From NCBI RefSeq assembly GCF_000981895.1, contig NZ_LATD01000003.1:1-64000 (forward strand): a stretch of DNA of 64,000 bases. The letters run 5' to 3'. Below, one piece after another: positions 9,198-17,889 of the stretch (within the stretch, counting starts at the first letter, position 1; the number at the start of each line of letters is the position of its first letter). The position numbers were made by a program, and so were the translations under genes. The notes under the pieces were generated by a model, which did no database searches, was not told the DNA's origin, and saw only the letters and a program-made list of their open reading frames with translations. The DNA comes from Streptomyces odonnellii (GTDB taxonomy: Bacteria > Actinomycetota > Actinomycetes > Streptomycetales > Streptomycetaceae).

Positions 9198-9550
9198 TGG
9201 GCTCGGCTGCCCCGCGGCGGACGTTCCGCTGGTACGAGGGCACAAGCACTATTCCGGCGCCTACGGGGCGGCGACTACGCAGAATCACTTGATCTGCGAG
9301 TCGCGTCTGGAGCTTGGGCGGGTGTTGTTCGCCGATTTCGATCTCTTGGTGCATGGCGTCGTGGCCCGGCCGTTTCTATTGAAGCTATTGAAGGTCGCGG
9401 TCAAGGCCAGGTCCGCAAGCACATCCCGGCTACCTACTGCTCACCGAGAACGGCCCGGTGGTGGTGACTGTCAAGCCGCATCGACGGCTGCCCGGCCCGG
9501 TGGTGGCGTTGGTGTTCGTGTGGGCCGGGCAGGTCGTCGAGGCGCGTGAC
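9198..9550 (+). pseudogene. TnsA-like heteromeric transposase endonuclease, frameshifted
   Basis: Joining three frames gives the TnsA-like endonuclease of Tn7-type actinomycete transposons: RTFRWYEG, then AATTQNHLICESRLELGR with FADFDLLVHGVVARPFLL, then RKHIP, then LLTENGPVVVTVKPHRRL and VWAGQVVEAR. The E-S-R-L-E motif and the V-x-V-K catalytic-core strand are recognisable, although the Asp usual before V-K is Thr here. At least two frameshifts (near 9380 and 9440) disrupt it. No TnsB, TnsC or TniQ partner is visible nearby. Confidence 0.65.
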
Positions 9551-9556
9551 GGGTGC

Positions 9557-10123
9557 TCAGCGTCTCGTCTCGTATCTGGTCAGGATCACGCCGCCGGGAA
9601 GTGTCCGTGTCTCCAGCAGGTTCAGGTTCACCCAGTTGTCCAGGGCGGTGAAGAACGGTGTGCCGCCGCCGACCAGCACCGGGGCGGTGGCCAGTACATA
9701 CTCGTCGATCAGCCCGGCCCGCATGGCCGCCCCGGCGAGCGTCGCGCCGCCGATGTCCATCGGGCCGCCGTCCTCAGCCTTGAGCCGGGTGATCTCGGCG
9801 ACCGCGTCGCCGGTGACCAGGCGGGTGTTCCAGTCGACCTTGTCGACCGTCGAGGAGAACACCACCTTCGGCATGTCCCGCCAGCGGCGCGCGAATTCGG
9901 TGTGCGCCGGGGTGGCGCCCGGCTGCTGGTCGGCGGTGGGCCAGTGGGAGCTCATCGTCTGCCACAGCTTGCGCCCGTACAGCGACAGGTCGGTCGCCTG
10001 CAACTGATCGGACCAGAACTGGAACAGCTCATCGCTCGGCAGCCCGCCCCAGCCGATGTCGTCGCCGGGCGCGGCGATGTAGCCGTCCAGGGTCAGGTTC
10101 ATGCCGTAGATCAGTTTCCGCAT
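9557..10123 (-). CDS. RibD C-terminal / dihydrofolate-reductase-like protein
   Basis: The 188-residue protein has the RibD_C/DHFR-like pattern: MRKLIYGMNLTLDGYIA at the start, an LYGRKLWQTM helix, KVVFSSTVDKV, then DIGGATLAGAAMRAGLIDEY with a TAPVLVGGG loop. These proteins bind NADPH in a DHFR-like fold; most actinomycete members have no assigned substrate and are not true folate enzymes. The gene stands alone between mobile-element scraps on one side and a kinase remnant on the other. Confidence 0.9.
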   Translation of the reverse strand: MRKLIYGMNLTLDGYIAAPGDDIGWGGLPSDELFQFWSDQLQATDLSLYGRKLWQTMSSHWPTADQQPGATPAHTEFARRWRDMPKVVFSSTVDKVDWNTRLVTGDAVAEITRLKAEDGGPMDIGGATLAGAAMRAGLIDEYVLATAPVLVGGGTPFFTALDNWVNLNLLETRTLPGGVILTRYETRR

Positions 10124-10192
10124 GGCGCCAGCCTTCCGTGAGTCGGTCTCACACGTACAGACCGGCGCGGCGCGGGAAACTCATCGGTACGC

Positions 10193-10262
10193 GATGCGGC
10201 TCTGCGCGTCGGCGACGTGTTCCTGAAGGTGGACGCCGATCAGGCGCGCATCGACGCCGCAG
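10193..10262 (+). pseudogene. Aminoglycoside-phosphotransferase-family fragment
   Basis: One frame reads DAALRVGDVFLKVDADQARI, matching the nucleotide-binding strand of small-molecule kinases of the APH family, where the Lys in FLK is the ATP-binding lysine. Only about 23 residues remain. The rest of 10263-10590 shows no gene. Confidence 0.3.
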
Positions 10263-10593
10263 GCCAAAGCCGTACCCGGTGCCACGCCGGGCGAAGTCAG
10301 GAGGCCTACGACCTTCAGCACAGACACTTCTCGCTTGCCCGCAGTGACAGTTGATGACACGCACCGGGCGACGCATCCCCGCAGCGCTCACCATCGGCAA
10401 CCGTACGTCCGTCTCTGCCGTGCCCGGTCCGGGTAGGCGGAACGCTTCGGGGAAGCGCGGGAGTAGCCGGGCGAGGCTGGAGAGCCGATCGACTGGCGGC
10501 TGAGGGGGCATTGACATCATTCGCGAAGTGCCCGACGCGGCGTCGCCTGGTGTGACCGTCAGGAGAACACGGCCACACCAGGCGACCACGGAC

Positions 10594-11298
10594 TCATCGC
10601 GAGGCGAGAGCCGGGTACAGAGCCGTGACGGGCTGGGAGATCGCGGCGTGCACCTTGTTGGTCATCTCGTCGGTTATCACCTCATGCTCGCCGGCTTCGA
10701 GCGCGTCGTAGATGGCAGCGACGACGTCAGCCGGCTTGTTCATGCCGGACCTGTCGGCGTCGGCCTGCATCGGCGTGTCGGTTGCGCCCAGGTAGGCCCC
10801 CAACACCTGGACGCCTTCAGGTTCCAGCTCCAGCCGGAAGGCGTTCGTCGCCATCCACAGTCCCGCCTTGGAGACGCTGTGCGCCTTCCCGACGGCGAAC
10901 CAGCTGAGGACAGAGCCCACGTTGAGCAGTGAGCCCTTGGCCGAGCGGAGCGCGGGCGCGAAGGCGCGGGTCAGCCGGATCGGGCCGAGCAGGTTGGTCT
11001 CGATGTTTGCTGTGATGTCGTCGAACGGGGCGGTCAGCAAGTCCCCGCGCGGGAAGATGGCCGCGTTGTTCACCAGGATCGTGGTGTCGTCGGCCTGGCT
11101 CAGGACCCGATCGACCGAGTCGGGGTCGGTCACGTCCAGTGGCAACGGCACGACGCGGCCGTCACCCCACTCCTTGGGCCTGCGCGCCGTCGCATACACA
11201 CGGCGGGCACCCCGATCGAGGGCGGCCTTGACGAACTCGGCACCGAGCCCGCCGTTGGCACCCGTCACCAAAACAGTCGCATCCTTCAGAGATGTCAT
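10594..11298 (-). CDS. SDR family oxidoreductase with Tyr-to-His at the active site
   Basis: This is a 234-residue classical short-chain dehydrogenase. It has TGANGGLG for NAD(P) binding, NNAA, a catalytic Ser in NVGSVLSW and a Lys in SVSKAG. The position that should be Tyr in YxxxK is His (CAC at about 10884-10886). ATG 11298 follows AGGAAGG and is preferred over the upstream start at 11343. It is divergent from an HxlR regulator, a common arrangement in which the regulator controls the oxidoreductase. A CAC/TAC single-base change would explain the substitution. Confidence 0.9.
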   Translation of the reverse strand: MTSLKDATVLVTGANGGLGAEFVKAALDRGARRVYATARRPKEWGDGRVVPLPLDVTDPDSVDRVLSQADDTTILVNNAAIFPRGDLLTAPFDDITANIETNLLGPIRLTRAFAPALRSAKGSLLNVGSVLSWFAVGKAHSVSKAGLWMATNAFRLELEPEGVQVLGAYLGATDTPMQADADRSGMNKPADVVAAIYDALEAGEHEVITDEMTNKVHAAISQPVTALYPALASR

Positions 11299-11638
11299 TC
11301 TTCGGTTCCTTCCTAGCAATAGAGCTGAGCAGGTCAGCACCACGCCACGTGGTTCTCTTCAACGGCGTGCGAGGCAAGCCGACTCCGGCGATCCCATCGA
11401 CCAGCGCCACGACTGCGGCAGCGATGCCGAATTCGACCACCGGGGAGATCACTCCGATGACGTCGGCAAGCGCCGCGGCGGTCACGCGGATACCCGCCGC
11501 GAGACAGGCGACGGCACAGGTCGCACGACGAACAGTCCTGCGCGTACGTGCGCCCTCACCACGAGGACGAGCCCAGCGGTCTGAACGTCCGCTCCCCCGC
11601 CGACACCCCCGACAGGGGGTAGCCCGCCACGGATATTT

Positions 11639-11670
11639 ACATCAGTCACAGAACCAGGGACATCAGTCAC
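11639..11670. promoter_or_regulatory. Direct repeats, probable HxlR operator
   Basis: ACATCAGTCAC occurs at 11639-11649 and again at 11660-11670, a 21-bp spacing (two helical turns), in the region between divergent SDR and HxlR genes and 50 bp before the HxlR start. HxlR-family regulators are known to bind direct repeats. Confidence 0.6.
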
Positions 11671-11719
11671 CGTAGCAAATGATGGATCGGTGACCAAACC
11701 AAGCAGTAAACTTCCATGT

Positions 11720-12235
11720 ATGGCACTGGGCACCGGCTATCAGAATCAGGACTGTTCGATCGCGCGATCACTTGAGGTCGTGGGCGAACGCTGGACCCTG
11801 CTGATCATTTGCAGCCTCTTCTACGGGATGCGCCGCTACACCGACATCCGCAAACGCATAGGGGTCTCGCCTGCGGTCCTCACCCAGCGCCTCAATCGGC
11901 TGGTCGAGGAAGACGTCGTGGCCCGTGTCCCTGGAATCGGAGCACACGACGAGTACGAGCTGACCCCCAAGGGCGAAGAACTCTGGCCCGTGCTCTCCGG
12001 CTTGGCGCAGTGGGGCAACGAGCACTACGTGAAGCCCGAGGAGCGTCAGATCCTCACCCATCACCAGTGCGGCACGATCCTCGACGGCACGGGCCTGTGC
12101 GCGCGCTGCAAGATCGTCCCCGCCGCCCGCGATGTCGTTCGGCAGCCGCGGCCGGTCGACATCGAGTCCGATCGCGCCAGTGTGCGGGCCCGGGGGCCGC
12201 GCCCGCACCGTCTGCTCGAACCGCTCAAGCCCTGA
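11720..12235 (+). CDS. HxlR family transcriptional regulator
   Basis: The 171-residue protein opens with MALGTGYQNQDCSIARSLEV and continues WTLLII, the HxlR/DUF24 winged helix with the conserved Cys (CSIAR) that acts as a redox sensor in some members. FYGMRRYTDI, ISPAVL-like and LTPKGEEL motifs follow. A C-terminal extension carries CARCK. ATG 11720 fits the family N-terminus better than GTG 11690. It lies divergent from the SDR gene with direct repeats between, so autoregulation and control of the SDR are likely. Confidence 0.93.
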   Translation: MALGTGYQNQDCSIARSLEVVGERWTLLIICSLFYGMRRYTDIRKRIGVSPAVLTQRLNRLVEEDVVARVPGIGAHDEYELTPKGEELWPVLSGLAQWGNEHYVKPEERQILTHHQCGTILDGTGLCARCKIVPAARDVVRQPRPVDIESDRASVRARGPRPHRLLEPLKP

Positions 12236-12740
12236 GCGGGCGGGCCGACGGCTTGCTGGGCGTCGCCGCCCGGTCCCTTTCACCCTGCTTGCGTCCGACG
12301 TAGCGCGAGCCGCCGCCGCCGGGGATGTTCCCGAGCTTCTTCACGTCGACGTGTACGAGCGGCCCTGGGCACGGGTGCTCGTAGCGGCGGATCGGCTCAC
12401 TGGTCCGGCGGATCGGCTCACTGGTCGCGCGGTCGACATGCGACAGCCGGTTGAATCGTGGAGCGGCAGGGATGCGATGCACAGCCGACGGCGCGATCCC
12501 GAGCCGGGTCGCGAGCCGAATCGGGCATCCCCGTAACCGAATTCGGGGGCTGCCGCCTCGTTTGGTACCGCCTCGCTCGTCTTGCTCGGCGAGGGTTTCG
12601 GACGTGACGAGCGGTCGTCCATGGGCTCGCCCGGCGGGACAGCGGTCGGCCCACCGCTTCACGGTAGGCCGGGAAACCCGGAACCGAGCACCAACCTCGC
12701 TGGCCGGCCACCCCGCCCTCTAGAAGGGTCGTGCGCCCTT
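12236..12740 (-). pseudogene. IS481 family transposase remnant (N-terminal half)
   Basis: The minus strand reads SRPTVKRWADR in one frame, then SAVHRI and RFNRLSHVDRAT, SEPIRR, YEHPCPGPLVHVDVKKLGNI and SRYVGRKQGERDRA. This is the HTH and first catalytic Asp (HVDV) of an IS481 transposase. The rest of the DDE core is missing, and the piece abuts the end of the HxlR gene. An in-frame 21-bp duplication doubles the SEPIRR motif. Confidence 0.75.
12385..12426. repeat. 21-bp tandem duplication inside IS481 remnant
   Basis: Two identical 21-bp units (12385-12405 and 12406-12426) begin CGGCGGATCGG and end CACTGGTC. The duplication adds seven residues to the transposase frame without shifting it. Confidence 0.85.
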
Positions 12741-12789
12741 CAGGCGGTGGCGCGGAATGAGTGCGGCGTTGCGGTGCGGCACGGCAAGA

Positions 12790-12819
12790 CCCTTCCTGGG
12801 CCGTGGGGCGCAGGAAGGG
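12790..12819 (-). terminator. Hairpin downstream of MerR-hydrolase pseudogene
   Basis: CCCTTCCTG (12790-12798) pairs perfectly with CAGGAAGGG (12811-12819) around a 12-base loop, 15 bases past the stop of the minus-strand gene. It has no clear T-tract, as is usual in actinomycetes. Confidence 0.6.
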
Positions 12820-12833
12820 CCAGCGGGTTGTGT

Positions 12834-14008
12834 TCAGGGTTCGAGCAGGGGCCCGAGGGTGTGGGCGAACTCTGCGGGCTCGGCGCTTGCGCCGAGGTGG
12901 TTGCCGGGCATGTCGATCAGAGGTAGCTGCAGGAGTTCAGCGAGTGCTTGGGTTGCCCGGCGCGCCATCTGGTGATGGCTCAGCGAGCCGGCGCACAGCG
13001 TCACTGAAACGCGACGGACGGCCTCGATGTCGGGGACGTAGAAGACCGTGGGGCCGGCCATCCGCCCCAGAAAGTAGCGGTTCTTGTCGAGTTCCTCGGC
13101 CGGTAGCCCGGGCAGCGCCATATGAACGGGAGGCGTCTGGTCCGGCCCCGTGTGGTGGGCAGCGCCGCTGCAAAGAACTCCTGCACCGCCCGCTGAGGAT
13201 CAGCATCCGCGGCTTTGAACGCTGCCGCGGCTCGGGCCGCCAGGTCCGCGTCATCCAGGAGATACACAAGGGGCGGCTCATGCAAAACAGCCCGGCCGAC
13301 CACGTCAGGATGCCGCTTGCACAGCTCCGGCAGCGTCACGGCACCACCACTGGTACCGACAAACAGGGCGGGCCTTCCGGTGAACCTGTCGACAAGCGCA
13401 GCAGGTCCTCAGCAAGGACCTCGAGCGTTGGCGCAGCCATCCCCGGGACCGCGGCGGCTGGCACCGATACCACGTGGAGCGTGGGTGACGACGGTAAACC
13501 GGCCTGCGAGCTCATTCGCCAGCGCTGCGAAACCGACCCGCCCAGCCGGCGCGCCGACGAGGAACAGCAATGGCCCCTCACCCTGGGCACCGAAGGCAAT
13601 CGTGCAGTCCGGTCGGTCGAGAAGGTCCACCGAACTCGTGATCCGGTCATTGAAGTCCGCGATCTTCCGAGTGATCACATCGAGCGCACGGTCCAGTTCC
13701 TCGCGCCTGTCGTGGACGCGACGGCGATGAGCCGTCAGCAACTCCACTCGTAGCCTGGCCGGATCAGGCACCTTGTCGTCGGCGCCTGTGAACTGCGCGA
13801 TATCGGCCAGTGGCATCCCCGTCTCACGGAGATGAACCAGCATCCGGATCAGCTCGACGTCGGCCGTCGTGTATTGGCGCCACCCTGCGCTGTCGCGCCG
13901 TGGAGACGGTACGACCCCCTGACGTTCGAAGTACCGCAGCGTGTCGGGCGCCAGACCGATCCACGCCGAGACCTCCGCGATACCGAACAGCCCATCTGCT
14001 TCGCTCAT
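12834..14008 (-). pseudogene. MerR regulator fused to alpha/beta hydrolase, three frameshifts
   Basis: From ATG 14008 the first 130 residues are a MerR HTH (FGIAEVSAWIGLAPDTLRYF) and dimerisation coil. The same frame then runs directly into an alpha/beta hydrolase (CTIAFGAQGEGPLLFLVG). The hydrolase continues in other frames: APTLEVLAEDLLRL, then VDRFTGRPALFVGTSGGAV with the nucleophile Ser in GTSGG, then MALPGLPAEELDKNRYFLG through GNHLGAS with the catalytic His, to the stop at 12834. Three single-base shifts, near 13440, 13395 and 13155, explain the breaks. Conservation on both sides of each shift is high, so the damage is recent or is sequencing error. The intact protein would be about 390 residues. 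Confidence 0.8.
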
Positions 14009-14220
14009 GCCTCAAGCCTCGCCCCTGGACCTCGGTACAGGTCAAGCAATCGTCAACCGACCGCGGCTCAGACAAATCAACCTGTCCGACCAGTACAGCC
14101 AGTGCTGTGACCAGGGACGTTCACCGGGGTGAGGTTGTGGTGGAGGATGTCGCGGGCTGGTCGCCGGGCTTGCTTCGAAATCGTTGGACCCCTTTCGGGT
14201 CAGTCAGCGAGCATCCGCAC

Positions 14221-14787
14221 GTGACAGATGAAGCCGATCACAGGCGGCCGCTCACGCGGAGCCCGAAACGTGTCCGTTTTGTCGAGCTGTCCGGCGGGGC
14301 GATGTCCGCTTTGCTGGCCGGAGACTTGTCCGGAGCCAGCAGGATGGCCGGAGTTTCCCTGACTGAGTACTTCGTGACCGACAAAGCACGGTGGCTGTGG
14401 CAGTTCCGGCTCGACCAGATGGCCGCCGATCCCGGCCATGCGCGGTGGATGATGCGGCAGGCGGTCGTCGGCGACAAGGGTCTCGTCGTCGGACATGCCG
14501 GGTTCCACGGACCGCCCGATGAGGCCGGCATGGTCGAGATCGGCTACTCCGTCGCTCCCGACTTCCGTCGCCAGGGATATGCCCGGTCCACGCTGATCGA
14601 GTTGCTCCGCCGGGCAGCAGTGGAACCCGCGGTCAGGACCGTGCGAGCAACAATCAGCCCCGACAACGTGGCATCCCTTGCGACGATCTCGGGCTTCGGC
14701 TTCGTTGAGGTCGGAGAGCAATGGGATGAAGAGGACGGTCTCGAACTCGTCTTTGAGGTCCCTGCCTGCCGGGTTCCACCCGCCTGA
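14221..14787 (+). CDS. GNAT family N-acetyltransferase
   Basis: The 188-residue protein has the GNAT acetyl-CoA site (APDFRRQGYARSTL, a Q/R-x-x-G-x-A loop), preceded by GMVEIGYSV and followed by ISPDNVASLATISGFGF, as in ribosomal-protein-type acetyltransferases. The C-terminus ends WDEEDGLELVFEV, usual for this actinomycete subfamily. GTG 14221 was chosen because the conserved region begins right after it; sequence upstream is antisense to the MerR gene. The substrate is unknown. Confidence 0.88.
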   Translation: MTDEADHRRPLTRSPKRVRFVELSGGAMSALLAGDLSGASRMAGVSLTEYFVTDKARWLWQFRLDQMAADPGHARWMMRQAVVGDKGLVVGHAGFHGPPDEAGMVEIGYSVAPDFRRQGYARSTLIELLRRAAVEPAVRTVRATISPDNVASLATISGFGFVEVGEQWDEEDGLELVFEVPACRVPPA

Positions 14788-14856
14788 TGGGAAGGTTCGC
14801 GGCAGAACGCTGAACCGTGCCCCGAGCGTCCGGCGCGGTGGTCAGGCCGCGGCAGC

Positions 14857-15022
14857 TAAGGGTTGTCCCGTAATCGCTGGTGGGTCAGCGCGCGGCGTCA
14901 GATGCGGTGCATCGCAAGGCGGAGGGACGTCCCCATACTGGGCGTATGGGGATGTTCCGACAACGCGGCGAGGTGCCGTAGCTGTCGTCGCGCGCCCGCC
15001 ATGGATTACGGGACAGCCCTTA
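14857..15022. mobile_element. 166-bp MITE with 19-bp inverted ends
   Basis: The left end TAAGGGTTGTCCCGTAATC (14857-14875) and right end (15004-15022) are inverted copies with one mismatch (T/C). The element has no coding capacity, contains a central perfect hairpin (CCCCATAC at 14931-14938 with GTATGGGG at 14944-14951), and may be flanked by a TA target duplication. The end sequence resembles those of IS5-family (IS427 group) elements, so such a transposase may have mobilised it. Confidence 0.8.
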
Positions 15023-15025
15023 GGG

Positions 15026-15332
15026 CGCGTCCACCCCAGCGGATGCCTTTCTCGCTGCGGATGGCGCGCGTTCGCGGCGTTGAGCGGCCAGGATGTCGGG
15101 GGGGGCAGGCATTCGCGTTGCGCCACCGCAGGTAGCGGTGCAGGGCTCGCGTCTGCACGGTGTGGTTGGGCCGGATCTCGGCCCCTTTGTGGGTGGAGAG
15201 GTTGTCGAGGACCACGTAGATCGGGGGCACGTATGAGATGCGTTCCCCGCAGGTCAGGGCAGCTCTCAGCGTCAAGGCGTCAAGCGTGGTGAGGTCGTCA
15301 CCGACAGTCCGACAGCGCTCTTGCGTCGCCAC
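15026..15332 (-). pseudogene. IS630 family transposase remnant
   Basis: The minus strand reads VPPIYVVLDNLSTHKGAEIR, the DDE strand with catalytic Asp and the N-x-S/T-H motif of IS630 transposases. It jumps directly to NHTVQTRALHRYLRWRNANA, the C-terminal part, so about 30 residues are deleted. A frameshift leads to IRSEKGIRWGGRAL at the end. It is immediately beside the MITE. Confidence 0.75.
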
Positions 15333-15514
15333 CGGAACGATACGGAGCCTCCTCCTTAGGTAGTTTGTTCCGTATGTCCACCAAGAGATAGACTTGTGTG
15401 ACTGAAGGAGGAAGGCACTTCAAATCACATCAGCCGCAATGATTGCTTCGTGTGCCAGCAGTTGCAGCAAAATCGCTGACGATCTTCTCTCTGATGATGC
15501 AATTGGAGGAGAGC

Positions 15515-16414
15515 ATGTCGACCCTCTCCGCGATGCGCGAGCAGAGAGCCACCCATTTCCGCACCGAGAACATCGACGGAATCAAGGTCTTCTACCGTGA
15601 GGCTGGCCCCGAAGACGCCCCCGTTGTCGTACTGTTGCATGGATTCCCCACGTCCTCGAGGATGTACCGAAATCTCATTCCGCAACTTGCGGACCGCTAC
15701 CGCGTCATCGCCCCCGACTACCCGGGGTTTGGGCACAGTGACGTACCTGGCCGGGAGAACTTTACATACGATTTCGACCACATTACCGATATCGTGGATC
15801 AGCTGCTCGATCGCCTGAACGTGCGGGATTTCACGCCCTACATGATGGATTTCGGTGGGTCCATCGGATGGCGCCTCGCCGTCAAGCACCCGGTACGCAT
15901 CAAGGCGGTTGTCCTTCAGAACGCGCCGCTGTATCCGGAGGGCGACGAAGGCGGTTTCTGGGAGGACATCCTTCCCTACTGGCGCGACGGGTCGGCAGAA
16001 CACCGGGATGCCGCCAGGTCCTACGTCACGCCGGAGTGCACCCGGGACCAGTACCTGCACGGAGTCGGCGACCCGTCACTGGTCGACCCCGACTGCTGGC
16101 TGATCGATCAGACGCTGCTGGACCGGCCCGGCGTCGACGAGATCATGCTGGATCTCCTGTACGACGTCTCGAAGCAAGAGAAGGTCTTCGGCGCGGCAAA
16201 GGAATTCCTCCGCAAGGAGCAGCCGCCGGCGCTGATCGTGACGGGCGCCAATGACACCGTGTTCCCGGAGTCCAACCAGCGGATGTTCCTGGACGACCTG
16301 CCGCACGCGGAGTTCCACGCCCTTGACACGGGTCACTTCGCCCTGGAGGAGAAGGGATCCGAGATCGGGGGTCTGATGCGATCGTTCCTGGATCGGAATG
16401 TCTCAACCTCGTAG
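15515..16414 (+). CDS. Alpha/beta hydrolase, epoxide hydrolase / haloalkane dehalogenase-like
   Basis: This 299-residue protein starts at ATG 15515 behind GGAGGAG. It has HGFPTSS (oxyanion hole) near residue 43 and a nucleophile elbow reading M-D-F-G-G with Asp at about 112 rather than Ser, the hallmark of epoxide hydrolases and haloalkane or fluoroacetate dehalogenases. GANDTVFPE (acid) and DTGHFALEE (His) follow. It is the first gene of a three-gene operon with an MBL-fold hydrolase and a YciI protein, so the set may detoxify or degrade a small organic compound. The substrate cannot be read from sequence. Confidence 0.92.
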   Translation: MSTLSAMREQRATHFRTENIDGIKVFYREAGPEDAPVVVLLHGFPTSSRMYRNLIPQLADRYRVIAPDYPGFGHSDVPGRENFTYDFDHITDIVDQLLDRLNVRDFTPYMMDFGGSIGWRLAVKHPVRIKAVVLQNAPLYPEGDEGGFWEDILPYWRDGSAEHRDAARSYVTPECTRDQYLHGVGDPSLVDPDCWLIDQTLLDRPGVDEIMLDLLYDVSKQEKVFGAAKEFLRKEQPPALIVTGANDTVFPESNQRMFLDDLPHAEFHALDTGHFALEEKGSEIGGLMRSFLDRNVSTS

Positions 16415-17294
16415 TTCGGTTATCACGGGAAGTGATGACGTGCCCTGGCCTCCCGCACCCCTCTCGTGGGATGTCTTCACATCAGAGCCCCTGCCGACGC
16501 TCGTTGACGAGCCTCCCCCTGGGGAGCGGCACCGTGTGTGGCCTCCCATTTCGTCGACTCTGATCTACGGAGTACGGGACGCGGTCCTGGTCGACGCGCC
16601 GATAACGGTCGACCAGGTAAGAACGCTCATGGACCGGATCGTCGCAGCGGGAAAGAATCTCACGGCGGTTTACGTGACACATGGCCACGGCGACCACTGG
16701 TTCGGGGCCGGTGCCCTCACCGACCGGTTTCCCGGTGCCAGGATCGTGGCCATTCCGGCAGTCGCGGAGCAGATGCGGCAACACGCTACCGACGCCGAAC
16801 TCGCGTTGTGGAAGGCCCGCTTCCCCGGGCGTATGCCGGACAGGATTCGCATGCCCGAAGAGATCCGCGACCACGTCGTCGAGCTCGAAGGGCAACAGTT
16901 GACGGCCGTCGAGCTCGGGCATACGGACACCGACGACACCACATGCCTACACGTTCCGTCCGTCGGCCTGGTTGCAGCCGGTGATGCGGTCTACAACGGC
17001 GTCTATCTGCAGCTGCGTGAATCCGACGTGGACACAAGAAGCGAGTGGATCGCAGCTGCGGACACCATCGAGTCGCTGCATCCAAGCAGCGTGATCGCCG
17101 GGCACAAGAGCGAAGGTCGTTCCGACGGAACGGAGATCATCGCGGAGACGCGGCAGTACATCCGGGATTTCGAGGACGTCCTTGCGAAGTACACAACGGC
17201 CCGGGAAGTCTTCGATCGGATGGTCTCCCGATATCCGACATGGAAGTACCCCGGCGCTCTGTGGGCTTCGGCCGCCCGGTTGAAGGACTCCTGA
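16398..17294 (+). CDS. MBL-fold metallo-hydrolase
   Basis: This is a 298-residue metallo-beta-lactamase-fold protein with THGHGDHW (HxHxDH zinc site) near residue 94, a further His in ELGHTDTDDT and an Asp in VAAGDAVYNG, completing a dinuclear site. The C-terminal part with HPSSVIAGH is typical of the family used on thioesters, lactones and similar substrates. Its ATG lies inside the end of the preceding hydrolase gene (17-base overlap), which supports translational coupling. A later in-frame start is possible. Confidence 0.9.
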   Translation: MSQPRSSVITGSDDVPWPPAPLSWDVFTSEPLPTLVDEPPPGERHRVWPPISSTLIYGVRDAVLVDAPITVDQVRTLMDRIVAAGKNLTAVYVTHGHGDHWFGAGALTDRFPGARIVAIPAVAEQMRQHATDAELALWKARFPGRMPDRIRMPEEIRDHVVELEGQQLTAVELGHTDTDDTTCLHVPSVGLVAAGDAVYNGVYLQLRESDVDTRSEWIAAADTIESLHPSSVIAGHKSEGRSDGTEIIAETRQYIRDFEDVLAKYTTAREVFDRMVSRYPTWKYPGALWASAARLKDS

Positions 17295-17317
17295 ACCACT
17301 GGCAAGAGGAGCACACC

Positions 17318-17602
17318 GTGAAGGTCGTCAATCTGGCGAAGTACGTCGACAGCCCAGAAAAGGTGGAGGAAGTCCGGCCCGCCCACCGCCAGTACATGGC
17401 GGAACTGCTCGACAAAGGACAACTCGTCGTTGGCGGGCCCTACGAGGACGACAGCGGCGCATTGTTCATCTATGACGTGGATTCCCTGAGCGACGCCGAG
17501 AACATCGTGTCTGCCGACCCCTACAAGACGTCAGGCGTGTGGGAGAGCTATGAGCTCAAACCATGGCAAGTCATCAAGGCAGAGCCCGCTCCGAACTGGT
17601 AA
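17318..17602 (+). CDS. YciI family protein
   Basis: The 94-residue protein, with GTG 17318 and GAGGAG six bases upstream, has the YciI/dimeric ferredoxin-like pattern: an early His in RPAHRQYM, VVGGPYEDDSGALFIYDV and a DPYKTSGVW segment. It is third in the operon, 23 bases after the MBL gene. YciI proteins are small, often catalysing dehydrochlorination or isomerisation, or acting as accessory proteins; the His-Asp pair is in place here. Confidence 0.9.
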   Translation: MKVVNLAKYVDSPEKVEEVRPAHRQYMAELLDKGQLVVGGPYEDDSGALFIYDVDSLSDAENIVSADPYKTSGVWESYELKPWQVIKAEPAPNW

Positions 17603-17889
17603 CTCGACGAGTGTGGGCCAACACCGGCCACCGCGTGATGTACGGCGGCCCCCGTTGCTCCCTCGTCGCGGCCGTAGCGACGCGGGCTCGGCCACGGATG
17701 GAGGGGCATCGACAGAACCCGCTGAGCAGTACGGGTGCTCAATTATCCGCAGCCAGTTTCCGGTTGATTCCGGATCGGCCGATGTCCAGGCCGAGGAGCG
17801 CGGTCAGGGCCGTGCCGCTGTTCCAGAAGCCAAGAAGATCGACGTCGACGAGAACCAGGGCGTGGCGGGCGGCGAAGGCCCGGGCCAGC

